NCBI GenBank assembly: GCA_000827265.1
Contig: KN834754.1
Coordinates: forward strand, 78,831-142,830
DNA from: Collybiopsis luxurians FD-317 M1
Taxonomy: Eukaryota; Basidiomycota; Agaricomycetes; Agaricales; Omphalotaceae
Direction: 5' to 3'
DNA: 64,000 bases
The position numbers and the translations under genes were made by a program. Position 1 is the stretch's first letter, and each line of letters starts with the position of its first letter. Below are positions 1-12,140 of this stretch, one piece after another. The notes under the pieces were generated by a model. That model saw only the letters and a program-made list of their open reading frames with translations, searched no databases and was not told the origin of the DNA.

Positions 1-625
1 TGGGGGCAAAAAAGTAAACAGTCTAACGGTGCCGTTACGGAGATGGGAAGATTGGGAACGGTCGCGACTTCGCAAGCTTCGTCGTGAAGAGCGAAGACGC
101 AAAGACTTTGAACGCGCGCATCCTGCTGGATACATTCCTGGCGAGGACGATTTACTCAGTGTGCGGGATGCACGCAGTCAGTACGATGGGTCAGATGCGT
201 ACTCAATCACTTCTTCAGAAGACGATCATTGGGGTATGCAGATTGGCGGCTACAACGAAAACAGTTCACAGTATCCTGCTCCTCCCGTCGGACTCATCAT
301 GCCAGAAGATCGTGCGTTAGAGTCTGCCAAAACCGTCGACGCCAGCGAGCTTGAAGCTATGTTAGAGTCTGGCTTTGATGACCGGGAAAGGGATCGACCA
401 TCACATAATGCCCCAGCTTATACCCCGCGCTTCCAACTCTCGGATAATGCCTCCTCGACGCAGCTTGTCTCCCGAAATGACGGTTATGCGCCTTTGACAC
501 GATCAACATCCCCCACCAATGTCATATCACCTACTTCTCCATTATTCGATGCATCACGGGCTGGCTCTGGAGGTGCACAACGTTACGGCCCTTTGGGTCC
601 CCTCGACCCCGCCACGAGATTTTGA
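1..625 (+). CDS. Probable chitin synthase, C-terminal tail (5' end outside window)
   Basis: An open frame enters from the left edge and ends at the TGA at 623-625, leaving about 205 C-terminal residues. The visible part is a cytosolic-type tail: a very basic stretch (RRWEDWERSRLRKLRREERR) followed by an acidic, Ser/Asp/Tyr-rich segment and low-complexity Ser/Pro/Thr sequence. The order basic linker, then SDAYSITSSEDDHWGMQIGG, then PPVGL is what I recall from C-terminal tails of basidiomycete chitin synthases, which sit cytosolically after the last membrane segment. No catalytic domain is in the window, so the family call is recognition of a tail, not of an active site. If correct, the missing part is a processive plasma-membrane enzyme polymerising UDP-GlcNAc. 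Any other membrane protein with a similar tail would be the alternative. Confidence 0.5.
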   Translation, partial: GGKKVNSLTVPLRRWEDWERSRLRKLRREERRRKDFERAHPAGYIPGEDDLLSVRDARSQYDGSDAYSITSSEDDHWGMQIGGYNENSSQYPAPPVGLIMPEDRALESAKTVDASELEAMLESGFDDRERDRPSHNAPAYTPRFQLSDNASSTQLVSRNDGYAPLTRSTSPTNVISPTSPLFDASRAGSGGAQRYGPLGPLDPATRF

Positions 626-1079
626 AGGAGAACGGATGGACGGACTGTTCAGTATTTTTTTGCCGCGCTAGTTTATCGTCGCTTTGTGTTTGCTGTTATA
701 CCCTTGGCACTACAAACCCGCTCGCTTCCCTCTTCTCTTTGGCCGTGGATCGTTTGGTTTCTGAAACCTGTTATAGAGTCTGATTTAATCCTGTTTCTCC
801 CGTCTTATAGCATTTTTGTTGGGTTGCATAGCTAAAGTCTTTCCCTCGTCGTACGCGATTGCACTTCCTACTTATATGAATATAGTACCAGAAATTTTTT
901 GCCCTGAAAGTAGGATACATTGTCAACGTTTGCAAGGATTTCTAAGGTCAAAGCTGTACATACTTAGATGGGTCCGAAGATATCTCCTAATCGAGTAAGT
1001 ACTTGAATATTAAGCGCTCTCTGAATGTCGAAGCTGGTCTGCTCTTCCATCTCGCTCAACAGATATAGCTTGGTTTCCA
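626..1079. other. Intergenic region, no gene seen
   Basis: AT-rich spacer between the 3' end of the probable chitin synthase gene and the next start. It should hold the 3' UTR of the former and the promoter of the latter. I see no convincing coding exon or RNA gene. Confidence 0.5.
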
Positions 1080-3547
1080 ATGTGGCCACAGCTTCTTAGT
1101 GATCAACTTTTGGACGGTAAGAACACAATTCCAAGTTATTAGCTTACCTTGATGGCAAAGGTCTTGCTTCGACAGAACTCGTTCAAACTGTGCTCACAAC
1201 TCATCCATCGTTGACAATCATCCTGTTATCCTCTCTTGGCTCTCGAATTCATGCATCCGCAATACGAGTACTATTTTCACACCTAGTCATCGCAGATGAC
1301 TCCTGTCTTTTCGTGCACCATGAACGCTTTCAAAGGTCCCTCGTCTATCCTTTAATCACCAATCCAAACCGATATTCTCCCAACGTGAAGACTCTGACCA
1401 TTACGATTCCCATCTTGCCTGAAAATCTCGAGCAACCTGACGACACGCAAGGTCTTGACGCTCTCAGGCCTCTTACAGCCAATGACCTCTCACTTCTTCT
1501 GCAATGCTGTCCTAATCTTGAAAGATTATGCTGGGAAAGCTCGTTACGCCCTCCTGATGGATTGTGCGAGGTCGGTCTTCGTAATATTCTCATTTGGCAG
1601 ATGACAAACTTGAGTTTATTCTAGCAATTATGCTCCTTCAATATTCGGTTGAAGCACTTTCTATACAGGCCTCGTCTTCCCAAAACTAGTTCAAGGCGTA
1701 TTGCATTAATAAAATGGGATGCGTCGTCTCTCCCTCTCCTCAGCAGTCTTCCAATTACTACAATATCTTTATCTGGCCTCTCACAAGCGGGGACAAGAGC
1801 TCTCGTTTGGATGCTCAGAAGCCTAGGACAAGATAGTGTTCTGGAGAACCTGACGATCGATCTAATGTGGTTCGATGAAAGTCTTTGCGAAGCAATAGCA
1901 GCCTCAGGAAGGAAGATTCGCCGACTACACTTAAGCTCGAATGGAACCAAATTGAACGATAATGGTTTAATTTCGATTTTGGAGTCATGCGACGGTATAG
2001 AGGAACTCGTTTTGGACGAGATACAAGGTCAGTCTTTACACTGCGCGCACGCGGATCAGGAATCCATTTTTGATCTTGGTCTCAGGTCGTATCAGTCGCT
2101 CGATGTGGACAAAGCCTAACGTCTACCCGTCTGCTCTTCGGTGTTTGCGAATCTATTTCTCTGACACGGGTCCTCATCATTCCTGGGCTGCCGATCATTT
2201 GGACTCATTACATGCCTTCCCATTAGAACGTCTCTCTGAAATATGCATATCGACGCGACCAGGATTTCCTGTTGTAGAAGATGCCACTGCAATTTACACC
2301 AGTTCCTTCGATGATGTCGTCTCCCTGAAGCCTCTTCCGTCTATTATATCAGAACGACTACAAGCCTGCAAAGCTTTGACGAAACTTCACTGTGATTTTT
2401 GGACTCTGCGCACCGCCGATGTCAAGTCAATTCTCGAAAGCTGCCTCAAATTAAAGGTTCGTGTTGATCTCAGGCATCCATTCAGACATGTCTGAACACA
2501 CTATACAGAACCTCCATATAAGCTTAGATGCACCATTTATCAAGTTATTAGGTCTCGCATCCACTTTCGCTGCTTTACCGAATTTGTACACAGTATCCGT
2601 TACCATTAACCCGGCGCATGCATCAGGAACTCCCTTGCCTTTGAACCTGCCCAGCTTTAGTGTGCTCCAGCCTTCCGCTTCTAGCGTATCACATGCGAGG
2701 GCAGATTCGCATTCAGGCCAATCCCATCCAGTGCAAACTCTGACAAAAAATGCCGATGATCCCTACTTACCGCTCCTTCGCGATGTTAGGCGCTTCGTCC
2801 GTAAATGTCCCAAGCTTAGACTTTTAGGTAGGTTTAGTGTAAATCATTCCGTAAATGGGATCTGAGTCGCGCGGGTAGAATGGTACGGGAAACACGGACG
2901 AGGCTCCTGGACAGTCAAGAGGCCTGTAACTAGTTCTAAACTGAGCACCAAAGTTTTTGTTGACTACCAAACTCCAAGCCTACCTCAAGAAATATGGGAA
3001 AGGATGGTGCGAGAAGATCAGGCCCGAAAGCTTTTCGACCAAAGCGCATCATGGCTAGAGGAAGCGCGTCCTGGACAAATGTGGACCAGCAAGCAGGCGG
3101 AGTCGTTGAAGTCGATAGATGTCGCCGAGAAGAATAAACATAGCACAGGGGCGAAAAAACCAAGAGTTTCGTCAATCTCTACATCATCCTCATCAATCAG
3201 TGATACAAACATGCCATCGACACCGAGTGGAACATCTGTTTCAACTGTGGATGTGTATTCACCGTCAGCATCACCCAAAGGATCAAACTTTGTCGAAAAA
3301 TCTGATATTATTCACAAACGTTGGCTTCCGGAGCCAATACCCAGGCAGGAAAAGACCAGAATTATTGGTGGCTCAGCAGGTACAGGCGTGACTAGAATCG
3401 ATACCCCCAGTCGAGGAAGAGGAAGAGTTGGAAAAGGACGCTCTGCACGTACCGGAGTGGGGAGAGATCGGAGTTGATGCGGCTCCGGAGATCCGGGAGG
3501 CGGCAACACAACGGAGCGGCTGTACAGTAATTAGCAAAAGTTTTTGA
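1080..3547 (+). CDS. Leucine-rich-repeat-like protein of unknown function
   Basis: A multi-exon gene. The start is chosen at 1080 (MWPQLLSDQLLDG), spliced through the GTAAGA intron to LASTELVQTVLTTHPSL. Repeated units of about 25-30 residues with Leu/Ile spacing follow (PNVKTLTITIPIL; CCPNLERLCWESSL; RKIRRLHLSSNG; CKALTKLHCDFWTL; CPKLRLLGRF), as in fungal F-box/LRR proteins, though I cannot point to a clear F-box. The C-terminal part, from about 2890, is basic and Ser-rich. Frame 1 ends at 3477, but an adjacent frame contains an acidic, protein-like ending (EEEEELEKDALHVPEWGEIG to ISKSF, stop 3545-3547). The two frames meet near 3376-3392, so the end is ambiguous: a frameshift or an unrecognised splice. 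The next gene begins within 7 nt of the longer ending. Confidence 0.6.
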
Positions 3548-3553
3548 GCGTGA

Positions 3554-5651
3554 ATGCATCCTATGTTGATCCACAACAACGTTCCACCTAATGCACCTTA
3601 CGAACATATTGATTTCACACAAAAGCCTAATGAAGCCGTCATAGTTCCGGTTGCGCTGTTGTCCGAAGATTATGAAGATGTGGTTACAAACAGGGCTCGT
3701 TAAATGCTTCTCATTTAGCCAAAACAAATGAAAGCTCACATTCTGTTTTATAGATTGCTCGTCTTGCCTCCCAGCATCACATCAGTGAATATAGTCGCTT
3801 GAAATATGGACCTTCCGGCTTCCCTGGCAGATACGTTCCTCTTTCAAAACAAGCTCCTCAGACGTTTAAGGAGCTAAAAGAAAAACAACTTGAATGGTCC
3901 AATACAAAAACTTGGTGGATCAGCGAGAAAACTATGGAAAAATCTTCTCCAATTGTACTTGGACCCTCCGGAGCACCTGCTACAACGTCCGACCCGGCCT
4001 CGGATGGACTTGCACAACAATTATCTGCAGCAATGGACGAACAGTTACCCCAGCCTACAGCTGATGAGAACCCGGTACGACCGCTTTCCGATGGCGTTCA
4101 AAGCCATACGATAAAGACGTCCGCTTCACATCCCATAAAGTAAGGATTTACTTCTTTCAGGGAGCTCGCACGTTCTAAAATATTTCAGTATATCTGCCAT
4201 CATTCCTCCAGAGATTGTTCACATCCTCTCCTCTCATTTGATGTTCTCCGCTTCTGCGGAAACATCCCAAAGTTCGCTAACGCTCGATCCCTTGCCGGTA
4301 GTTTTCGAAGTACCGATGCCCTTCACACTCGATCGTTTCATCCTGTCGCAGTCCATCCATCCACAAGCGCATTTTCCTCCTTCAATTCAACCTTCCGTAT
4401 CTTTGCCAGCTGAGACGATGCCCTCCAATCCTAGTATCCGCACTCGTTCACATGTTACCGAAGCTCTTCAAGCTGCAATCAATTCTGGCATTAAAGGTTC
4501 TACCATATCTTCCACATCTGAGACGAGCCCTGTTGCAACTTTCCATTCCAATGGATCTTCGATATCACTTTCGATATCGCTCCAAACCGTATCACCTTCC
4601 CATCTGTCGACGGAGACGACAATGTCTAAGCCAGGGACTCCAGGCCCGAGTCCTATCGTCGCGGAGCCCATTGATCTTCCCTCTGAAGCAACCCCAGATA
4701 CAGGACCACCAACGAATGCGGAGCTTCAAGCAGAAGCTCAACTTCCTTCTGTAGAATCAGCACCTTTCCCTGCATTTACAGCCACTCCTTCTTTCGTACT
4801 CGGTAACTTATTTTTGTCATCGTGCCCTGGCAAGAAAGGCAAGGTTTCCTTCCGTTACTCTGAGTTTAATTTACTCATGGAGTTTACCAGTTCGCTTGCA
4901 AGGTCCTGTGAAAGGTCGCTCGGGTGTATGTCGGGACCTTTATACGGATCTTCAACGCATGAAAGATCTTGGAGTCGGCTGTATTGTTTGGTAGCTGCAC
5001 GCTCTTCTGTGACTTGAAAGCGCTTACCTATTGCTTTGATAGCTGCCTGGATGACACCGAACTCGAGTTTCTGGGCGCCCCTTGGCATGAATATCAAGCG
5101 ACAACGAACAAAATTGGCTTGGACGTCCTGCGCCTTCCTACGCCGGAAGGTCTTGCTCCGTCGTTGTCGCCTGCGCTTTTGGATAAGGAGCTTACCGTTC
5201 TCATCCAAAATTATACCCTGCGTGGAATACCTGTCCTCGTTCATTGCAGAGGAGGCGTAGGTTAGAGTGCTTTGTTCTCAGTTGCTTGCGCGCGCTCACA
5301 TTGATGTTTCAGGTAGAGCTGGCGTAATTTCTGCATGTTGGATATTAAAGGTTTTTAATCTGCTTCTATTTTTCGATTTCAAACTTCTGATAATCTTTAC
5401 AGCTCGGGCTCTGCGGATGGCTCGGTAACAATGTCAACCCTTCTATAACGAAGTCGTTGTGCCACGCAATACCTTCCGATACTGACGTTGTATCAACGGA
5501 AGGCGCCCTCAAACAGGATGCCTTGGAACTTTTGGAAAGGGTGATTGCGGTTGTCCGTCGACGACGCAGTGTGAAAGCTGTCGAAACCTACGAACAAGCA
5601 CAGTTTCTTCTTGACTTTATAGAACATCTTCGGTTGTTGCATACCGCCTGA
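3554..5651 (+). CDS. CDKN3-like dual-specificity / tyrosine phosphatase
   Basis: Seven exons join cleanly (3554-3679, 3754-4139, 4189-4802, 4891-4990, 5043-5260, 5313-5350, 5403-5651). The first third (MHPMLIHNNVPPNAPYEHID onward) and the Ser/Pro-rich middle look disordered. The catalytic part starts near 4891 (QGPVKGRSGVCRDLYTDLQR) and holds the signature HCRGGVGRAG, that is Cx5R with Cys nucleophile and Arg phosphate binder, split by an intron after GV. A general-acid candidate lies in the WHEYQATTNKIGLDVLRLPT region. The spacing resembles the CDKN3 (KAP) family, which dephosphorylates cyclin-dependent kinases; that substrate is family knowledge, not shown here. A second in-frame ATG lies at 3563. 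The long disordered N-terminus is much larger than human CDKN3 and may be regulatory. Confidence 0.75.
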
Positions 5652-5816
5652 AATTGGCTGGGGATTTCCTTCACAGTCATTTGTCTGCTGGACGTTTCCG
5701 ATGCCACAATGTGCATCCTGTAGCAATAGATTTAAATTATCAATATACATTAGGGACATCTAATCTTATCGTTACAGGCTGAAGCGCCCAAATTTGAGTT
5801 CTTCATCGATGTTGTC

Positions 5817-8800
5817 ATGTCCTCCATTGTGAAAACCAAGCTGAAAAGTGCTCGCGATCTACTGGGGAAGAAAAATTATATAGGCGCAAAGGATGCTGCT
5901 CTACAGGTTTTGGATTTTGAGCCCGAAAATTATAACGCGTAGGTGGCACAGTGCTGTTGGCCGGAGGTCTATGATATTCACTCTGCTCTAGCAACGTCTT
6001 TCTTGGCCTTGCCTCTCTGGAATTAGGTCAATTTTCTGAAAGCGAGCAAGTAATCCCGAATTTCAATCACGCAAATTTGGTTTTCAAGTACTAAATCTTG
6101 TTCCCCAAGGCTTACAAGCGAGCTACAGAATTAAATCCCGACCAAATCCTCGCCTGGCAGGTTAGATAGATCTTCTCCAACACTGATTCCAAAGGCATCT
6201 GAAACCACTATTAAAAGGGACTATCGCAATATTACGAGCGAACCAAGGACTGGGAGAAATTTGCCGATGTCCTCCGGCGAATAGTGGACATGCACGCGAA
6301 TTCGTAAAGTATTTTGTCCTTTCCAATCAGTGCATCCGCTTACTTGAGGCGGCGATAGGAACGATGCAGTCAAATGCGCCGAAACTTTGCAAAAATACAT
6401 TGACATACGGCGTGAGCGAGGAACTTCCGCGCAGGTTCGTACAATATCATGATTCTATATCCAGGCTACTAATTTCCTACAGCTCACAGATGCGCTATAT
6501 CTTCTCCTTCCTGACTCTCCTCTGTATCATGTTCTTTCCACTTTACCGCCTCCCGATCCAACGAATCCTACTTCGACTTCGACATTTCAAGTACAGCAAG
6601 CAATATACAGCTCATTGACTGTGATCGAAGAGATCATCGCCATTCTTGAACGGGACGAAGAAATCTATTTCAAAAGAGAGTTTGAGAAACGGAGGACGCG
6701 TCTTAATGCTGGTTCCCCTGACCAAATCCGAAGGGAAATTGGGTGTGAAGTATGGGGAAGTTCTAGGGTAAGTCTATTTACGTTCTGCAGCAACTGGCCA
6801 AACCTGATGCCTATCGCCAGTTACCATTTCTATATGGCCAAGTTTTAGACCAGCCTGACACTAGCGATGCATTGCGACGCGAAACCGATTCAAAACTCTT
6901 ACGGTACAAGCACAAGTATTTGCTCTCTTTACCTTCCACAGGAGACTCAGTCATTACCAAAATGGAGGTTGTGAAGGAGATGGAGAGTATGATTAACGGA
7001 GCGGTTCTGTTGCATATCCCGGATGATTTGGCATGGATTCTATATCTTGAGAGAAAAGACGTGGAAACTATCGGTACGTATTTTCCTTCTCAGGTATTTT
7101 CGCTTATCCGTTAACCTACTCCCAAGCCGGCTATGACTTTAATCTCTTTCGAGAATTCATGGCACTTTTCCCGTCGCATTCCCTTACTACGTTACTAAAA
7201 GGCTACTTTATTTATATGCAAATTTCACAAAGTGAAGACTCTGATGACAGCTCCGTGGCTGAGGATACGGACTTAGGATACGACATGATATTGGTAGGAC
7301 TCGCATCATTCTTTCTGTATCCGGTTTTGTTGATTGAATGTACAAAGGAGGCATATACATCATTATCGACCTCCTTGATTGCGACCCGTATTGTCGCAGA
7401 AGTTTATCTTGTCGAAATGGATTACGCGAATGCTATTCAAACCTCGGATAGTGGTCTGCAAATTGTAGGGAAATTCGAACAAGAGAATGGTACCAAGTTA
7501 CCCAAGTATGATCGTCACTCTGTTTCCACGTATTGCTTTCTAACGGCTCTCCTAGCGCTCGGATTGGATATCAGGCAGTGCTTGCGACGTCGCTTGTACA
7601 TTTTTATCCTCCCAAACATCATGCTAAGGCGTTGGAGCTCATTAACGAAATTCTTGCAGTCTCGCCCGAAAATATTGCCGCGATTATGGGGAAAGGTTAC
7701 ATTTTAGAAGCTAGTGAAACCTGGGAAGAGGCCGCTGAGAATTTTACCAAGGTTTATGAGTTACTTGGCCAAGAGCACGACGAAGGCTTGAGAGCAAAAG
7801 AAGAGCACGCGTGGTGCATCAGCAGAAGCGGAGAAATCCAGACAGGTATTGAGTCTTTGCAGAAGGTTCAAGAGATTTTAGATAGCTTAGAAAATCGCCA
7901 TTACGATCGTGCCCGATGTTATTGGAGATTGGGGAAATGTTTCTGGGACCTACCAGGTAAGTTTCACGATTTCCTACTCTGAAAACACACACAGAGACCA
8001 TTTCTAGAAGCAAAGATCATCAAAGGATACCAGAGTTTTATCACAGCCCTCAAATGCGATCCTGGCTACTCACCAGCGTTCACCTCTCTTGGTATCTACT
8101 ATTCCGAATATGCGTCCCCTGCAGACCCGACCCGAGCTTCCAAATGTTTTCAGAAAGCTTTCGAATTGGACCCTCGCGAAGCAGACGCGGCTTATCGACT
8201 TGCTAAAGGGTTTGCAGATGAACAAGAATGGGATCTTGTGGAGGTTGTTGTTCGGAGAACGATCGAAGGAGAAGGTGGATTGCATGGGGGATTGCAGACT
8301 GCGGAGGACAACGCTGTCAGCAAATATCTTCCAACGAACGCATGGGCCTGGAAAGCGCTAGGAGTGGTCAAATTGGTGAGTTAGGTTTCGTATATGACCA
8401 CATCCCAATGAATCAGCCGAATAGATAAATCGAGAGTATTCTGCTGCTGTTGAGGCGCTACAGGTAGCTTTGAGGGCCGAGCCTGATGATCATCTGGTAT
8501 GGTTGAGGCTCGGGGAAGCTTATTTAAAATCTGGTCGACATAGTGCTGCTCTCAAGGCTCTCGGACGTTCTCAAGAGCTGCGTAATGGAGATGATTGGAT
8601 CTCCCTGTATTTCATTGCCGAAGTATATCGTCAAACGGGGCAGTACGAAGAGTCAGCGAAGCAACTTGGAAAAGCGCTGTCGCTTCAATCATCCGAGCTG
8701 AGTGTGCTCGCCACCCTAGCCCAGACTCACTTAGATCTCGGTCGTTCTGAGCTCTCGAATGGGTTCATTGTAAGGGCAGAACAATCCTTCATACAATCGG

Positions 8801-10860
8801 TTCAGCTTTGCCTCACGGTCATCGAGATTAGCACCGGCTTTCGAACAGTGATATGGAAAACAATAGCGGACGCATTATATTCTCTGTCAACCAGGGACAC
8901 ATTTATCGATGAAAAAGCTATTCACTCTGTCGCTAGTGATGTTAAAGCTCTGCTGGGCGTTCCAAGCTCTCGGATTACCCATATCATACCAATTTCATCG
9001 CAATATCATTCGACAGCTCTGTATCTCCTGGAGCTTACGATTGCTGCTTATGACCACCGCATCGACCTTGGATCCCCTGAAGATGTTGCAATTGGCAGCG
9101 CGTGGTTCGATCTTTCTGTCGCTCTACGTCTACTAGCTCGAAAGTTACCGAGTGGCGACGGAAAAGCAAAAATTGTACCTGCGATCTCAAAGGTACTGAT
9201 CGAAGCGATTCGGAAAGCTCCAGCGAACGATGCGTTCTGGGTAGCTCTTGGCGACTTGAACTTTGCTGGACAACCGAAGACAGCACAGCATGCATACATC
9301 AAGGCTTTAGAGATTGATTCCAAAGTGTGTATATTGTCTTGGCAAATCGGTTTCACACTGCTGATCGGCCTGTAGAATGCTGGAACGTGGGCCAACTTAG
9401 GATTGTTGTATTTCCACTACAACGATTTCGAGCTTGCAAACGAAGCCTTTTATCGGGCCCAAGGCGCTGATCCTGATTGTACAGTGGCTTGGTTGGGTCA
9501 GGCCCTCATTGCAATAACCAGCGGTCATACAACAGGAGCAACGAGTTTATTGGAACATGCGGTAGGGTTGAGTAACATTGAGGCAAGTATCGATCTATCA
9601 TGGGGACAGCATCATGGAGTTAATCTCTGTCCAGCCCGAGGCCGATTACCAGTACGTATTAAGGGTTTTTATGCGGAGGCAAGAGACTGGTCAGAGTCAA
9701 GTTCTCTCCTCTCTAGACGGTCTCCTTCCTGCATTCTTTGTCTTGGATCGATATACGAGATTTCGACCTCAGGATCCAACTGCCCTACATCTTTATGCAT
9801 TGGTGTGCGAGAGTGTGGGACAGCTAGAATTTGGTGTAGAACTGATTACCCGAGCGATAGCTCTTCTAGAGGCCGCATACGAACAATCTGAAGATACAGA
9901 GATTGAAAGACAATTTACCATTGCACATGTAAACATTGGACGACTCAAACTCGCGCTTGGTGATTACAACGGAGCGGTGGAATCGTTCGAAAGCTCTTTG
10001 GGACTCGTTTCCGAGGAAATTGACGAGACGACAGTGCTGCTACGGATTCAAAGTCAACTCGGATCGGGAATCGCGCATTTTAGGCTGGGCAATTTAGAAA
10101 ATGCGCTGGGGTCATTTGAAGCAGCTCTTGATTCTGCTGTCAACAACGATCTTGTGCGGGGAGAAGTCACAGTGATGCTTTCACAGACTCTTTGGGCTAT
10201 TGGAACTCCGGAATCAAAAGAGCAGGCAAAGACTCTACTTCTAGAATGGTGAGTGCTACTAGTAGCATGGGTCATCAAACTAATGTCAATTTGCAGTATA
10301 TCTGTGGACCCCGAAAATCTCATAGCCATCAACACCCTGGCTGCTATGGGCATTCTGACAGAAGACGACACATTGATAGATGCAGCTCTTTCCGAAATTT
10401 TGGCTTTACCCGTAGATCGCAAGCTCCAGCTAGATCCGCTGAGAAATGTAGACCATCTGTTAATGCAGCACCACCTGGGACAGGTAGGTTTCCTTTTCCA
10501 TTACACCAATGAATTGCTAACAAAGCGGGATAGAATGAACCCGAAAAAGCTCTTGGTGTGGCTCAGAGAGCGGTATTCGCAGGTCCTGCGCGCCATGAAA
10601 CTCGGAACCAAATGGCCACACTTCTATTCCAAATGCGACGGCACGATTCCCTTCCTCAAGTACTATTTGGACCGTCTTCCGAAAACCTTCAAGAGATCGA
10701 AGGGTCACTCAAACTTCGTGCCGTCGCGGAAACTCTGAACACTGACAAGAACTCCTGTTTGTCGGCCATACGCCTGGCTCAGAAAAATCTTATGATGAGA
10801 CCCCACAATCCAGAAAATTGGGGGGTACTGGCGCTAGCTCGTGCCTGTAGTACAGGTTGA
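5817..10860 (+). CDS. SKI3: Ski-complex TPR scaffold Ski3 (TTC37-like)
   Basis: A long gene with many short introns whose product is a chain of tetratricopeptide repeats. It starts MSSIVKTKLKSARDLLGKKN and continues as TPR helices (YIGAKDAALQVLDFEPENYN; AYKRATELNPDQILAWQGL; FQKAFELDPREADAAYRLAK; PDDHLVWLRLGEAYLKSGRH; CTVAWLGQALIAI). The end is PENWGVLALARACSTG at 10860. The N-terminal match and the overall length of roughly 1,400 residues fit Ski3. In the family, Ski3 scaffolds the Ski2 helicase and Ski8, feeding mRNA to the cytoplasmic exosome for 3'-5' decay. Exon borders were not all traced. An unrelated TPR protein of the same size is the main alternative, but the N-terminal repeat pattern favours Ski3. 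Confidence 0.82.
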
Positions 10861-10949
10861 ATGGGGATTACTATTATATAAAATAATACAAGGTCCCGAT
10901 AAAATATCATGCACAATCAAATTCCGTAGAGAAATCCAATGAGGGAGTG

Positions 10950-12079
10950 TTACCGTCTGTCGGTCAAAAGGAAAAGACGGCGCGAGATGGCAGAATCGTC
11001 TGATGTGTCCTTGATAGAGTTTAGCCACCACTTGAGTCGCGCTTTCTGGACTTCTAGGGGAAGATTCTGTACAATACTGCGAAGATTGCATGAAGAAAGA
11101 GTGAGGAGCAAGAAATGAAAAAATGAACATACAAGCCGCGCTCTTCGAGTGCTTGAATCAAGTCATGCTCCTTTAGTCTATCCTCTAGTTTGTCTTGGAG
11201 AAGCAGAGCGTCATCGTCCCGTATAAAACTCAGATGCCTTTTTATTCGCCAAATCCTGAGAAGGTCGTTTCCGAATGTTGGTAACCGAAGAAGACTGCAC
11301 ACAACCGCCGCAGATCCGGTCCCACTCAGTGCTGAGGAAGAAAGAGTACCATTGACCGCGTTTTTCCTTATTGCAGCCAGTACATGCTCCGGGTCGGCAG
11401 CAGCAGCCATAGCCTTTTGCGTCTTTTTTTCGTCGATACGACTCCGTTGACCAGGAAGGATACAGGTTGACGGAAGCATGAATGGAGCATAAATGGCGGC
11501 CACTGGGATGAGTTCTTCTAGGACTATTGCCATTATTATAAAAGGTATTAATCTATGAGTATCTAGTCTTAGTTTTCAAACAGAATCTAAATAGGACGGA
11601 TCAGTACTGACTTGGTAACATCTCTTCGCTGCAAATGGATTAAGCGCCCCTCAGCTCTTGTTAAAGCAAGTCCCCCAGATCGTATCCGTGACTTAATAGC
11701 TCTGACTTCCTTTCCTCGCGTGTATATGAGTTTGGCCCCTCGAAAGTAGAATTTCTGTGGTAATGTCACAGAGAAAGCAAGGACAAGGGTAGAATGAGAC
11801 GCACAGTGAGTTGTATGGTAGAGTGAAGAAGTTTACGAAAACCAGTAGCATCTGGGGCTGCAGGTTGTAAAACACCTAATTTTTCTGCATGTCGCAAGTC
11901 CTGCTGAACAAGCTGTTTGACACCGAGTCGCTCAGGCTGTTTGGTGGATGACGAATAGCGGATATATGGATGTGTCAAGAGTGACCTAGTCGTGAGGTTC
12001 AGTGTAAATTGAGCGAAAAAATACCAATAAAAATGGGTAAAAACCTTTGAAGTCGAACATGGGTGGAGAGTGAAAGCAT
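10950..12079 (-). CDS. Mitochondrial LETM1-domain (ribosome-binding) protein
   Basis: Four exons. The start is set at 12079 because exon 1 (MLSLSTHVRLQ) spliced to RSLLTHPYIRYSSSTKQPE makes a typical basic, Ser-rich mitochondrial presequence; other starts give stops. It continues KQLVQQDLRHAEKLGVLQP, then FYFRGAKLIYTRGKEV and LTRAEGRLIHLQRRDVTK, a membrane segment (LIPFIIMAIVLEELIPVAAI, then YAPFMLPSTC), then basic helices ending LTDRR before TAA at 10950-10952. The order of presequence, one hydrophobic segment and LETM1-like ribosome-binding helices is that of short LETM1/Mdm38 relatives of the inner mitochondrial membrane, linked to K+/H+ exchange and export of mitochondrially made proteins. 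It is head-to-head with APS kinase over only 61 nt. Confidence 0.75.
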
Positions 12080-12140
12080 AATTTTTTTTAGACGCCGAAG
12101 AAATTGGGCGCGCGATGGGCGTCTAATTGTTGGTTAATTC
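12080..12140. promoter_or_regulatory. 61-nt bidirectional promoter with 9-bp inverted repeat
   Basis: The whole space between the two divergent start codons is 61 nt. It contains a perfect inverted repeat TTAGACGCC (12088-12096) / GGCGTCTAA (12118-12126) with a GC-rich centre (gggcgcgcg). No TATA box is visible. The repeat is the only structured element and could be a shared operator; this is inference. Confidence 0.5.

Noticed and set aside
3377..3392. 16-nt GT...AG intron in the LRR-like gene
   Set aside because: Far below workable intron length; reported instead as an unexplained frame break.
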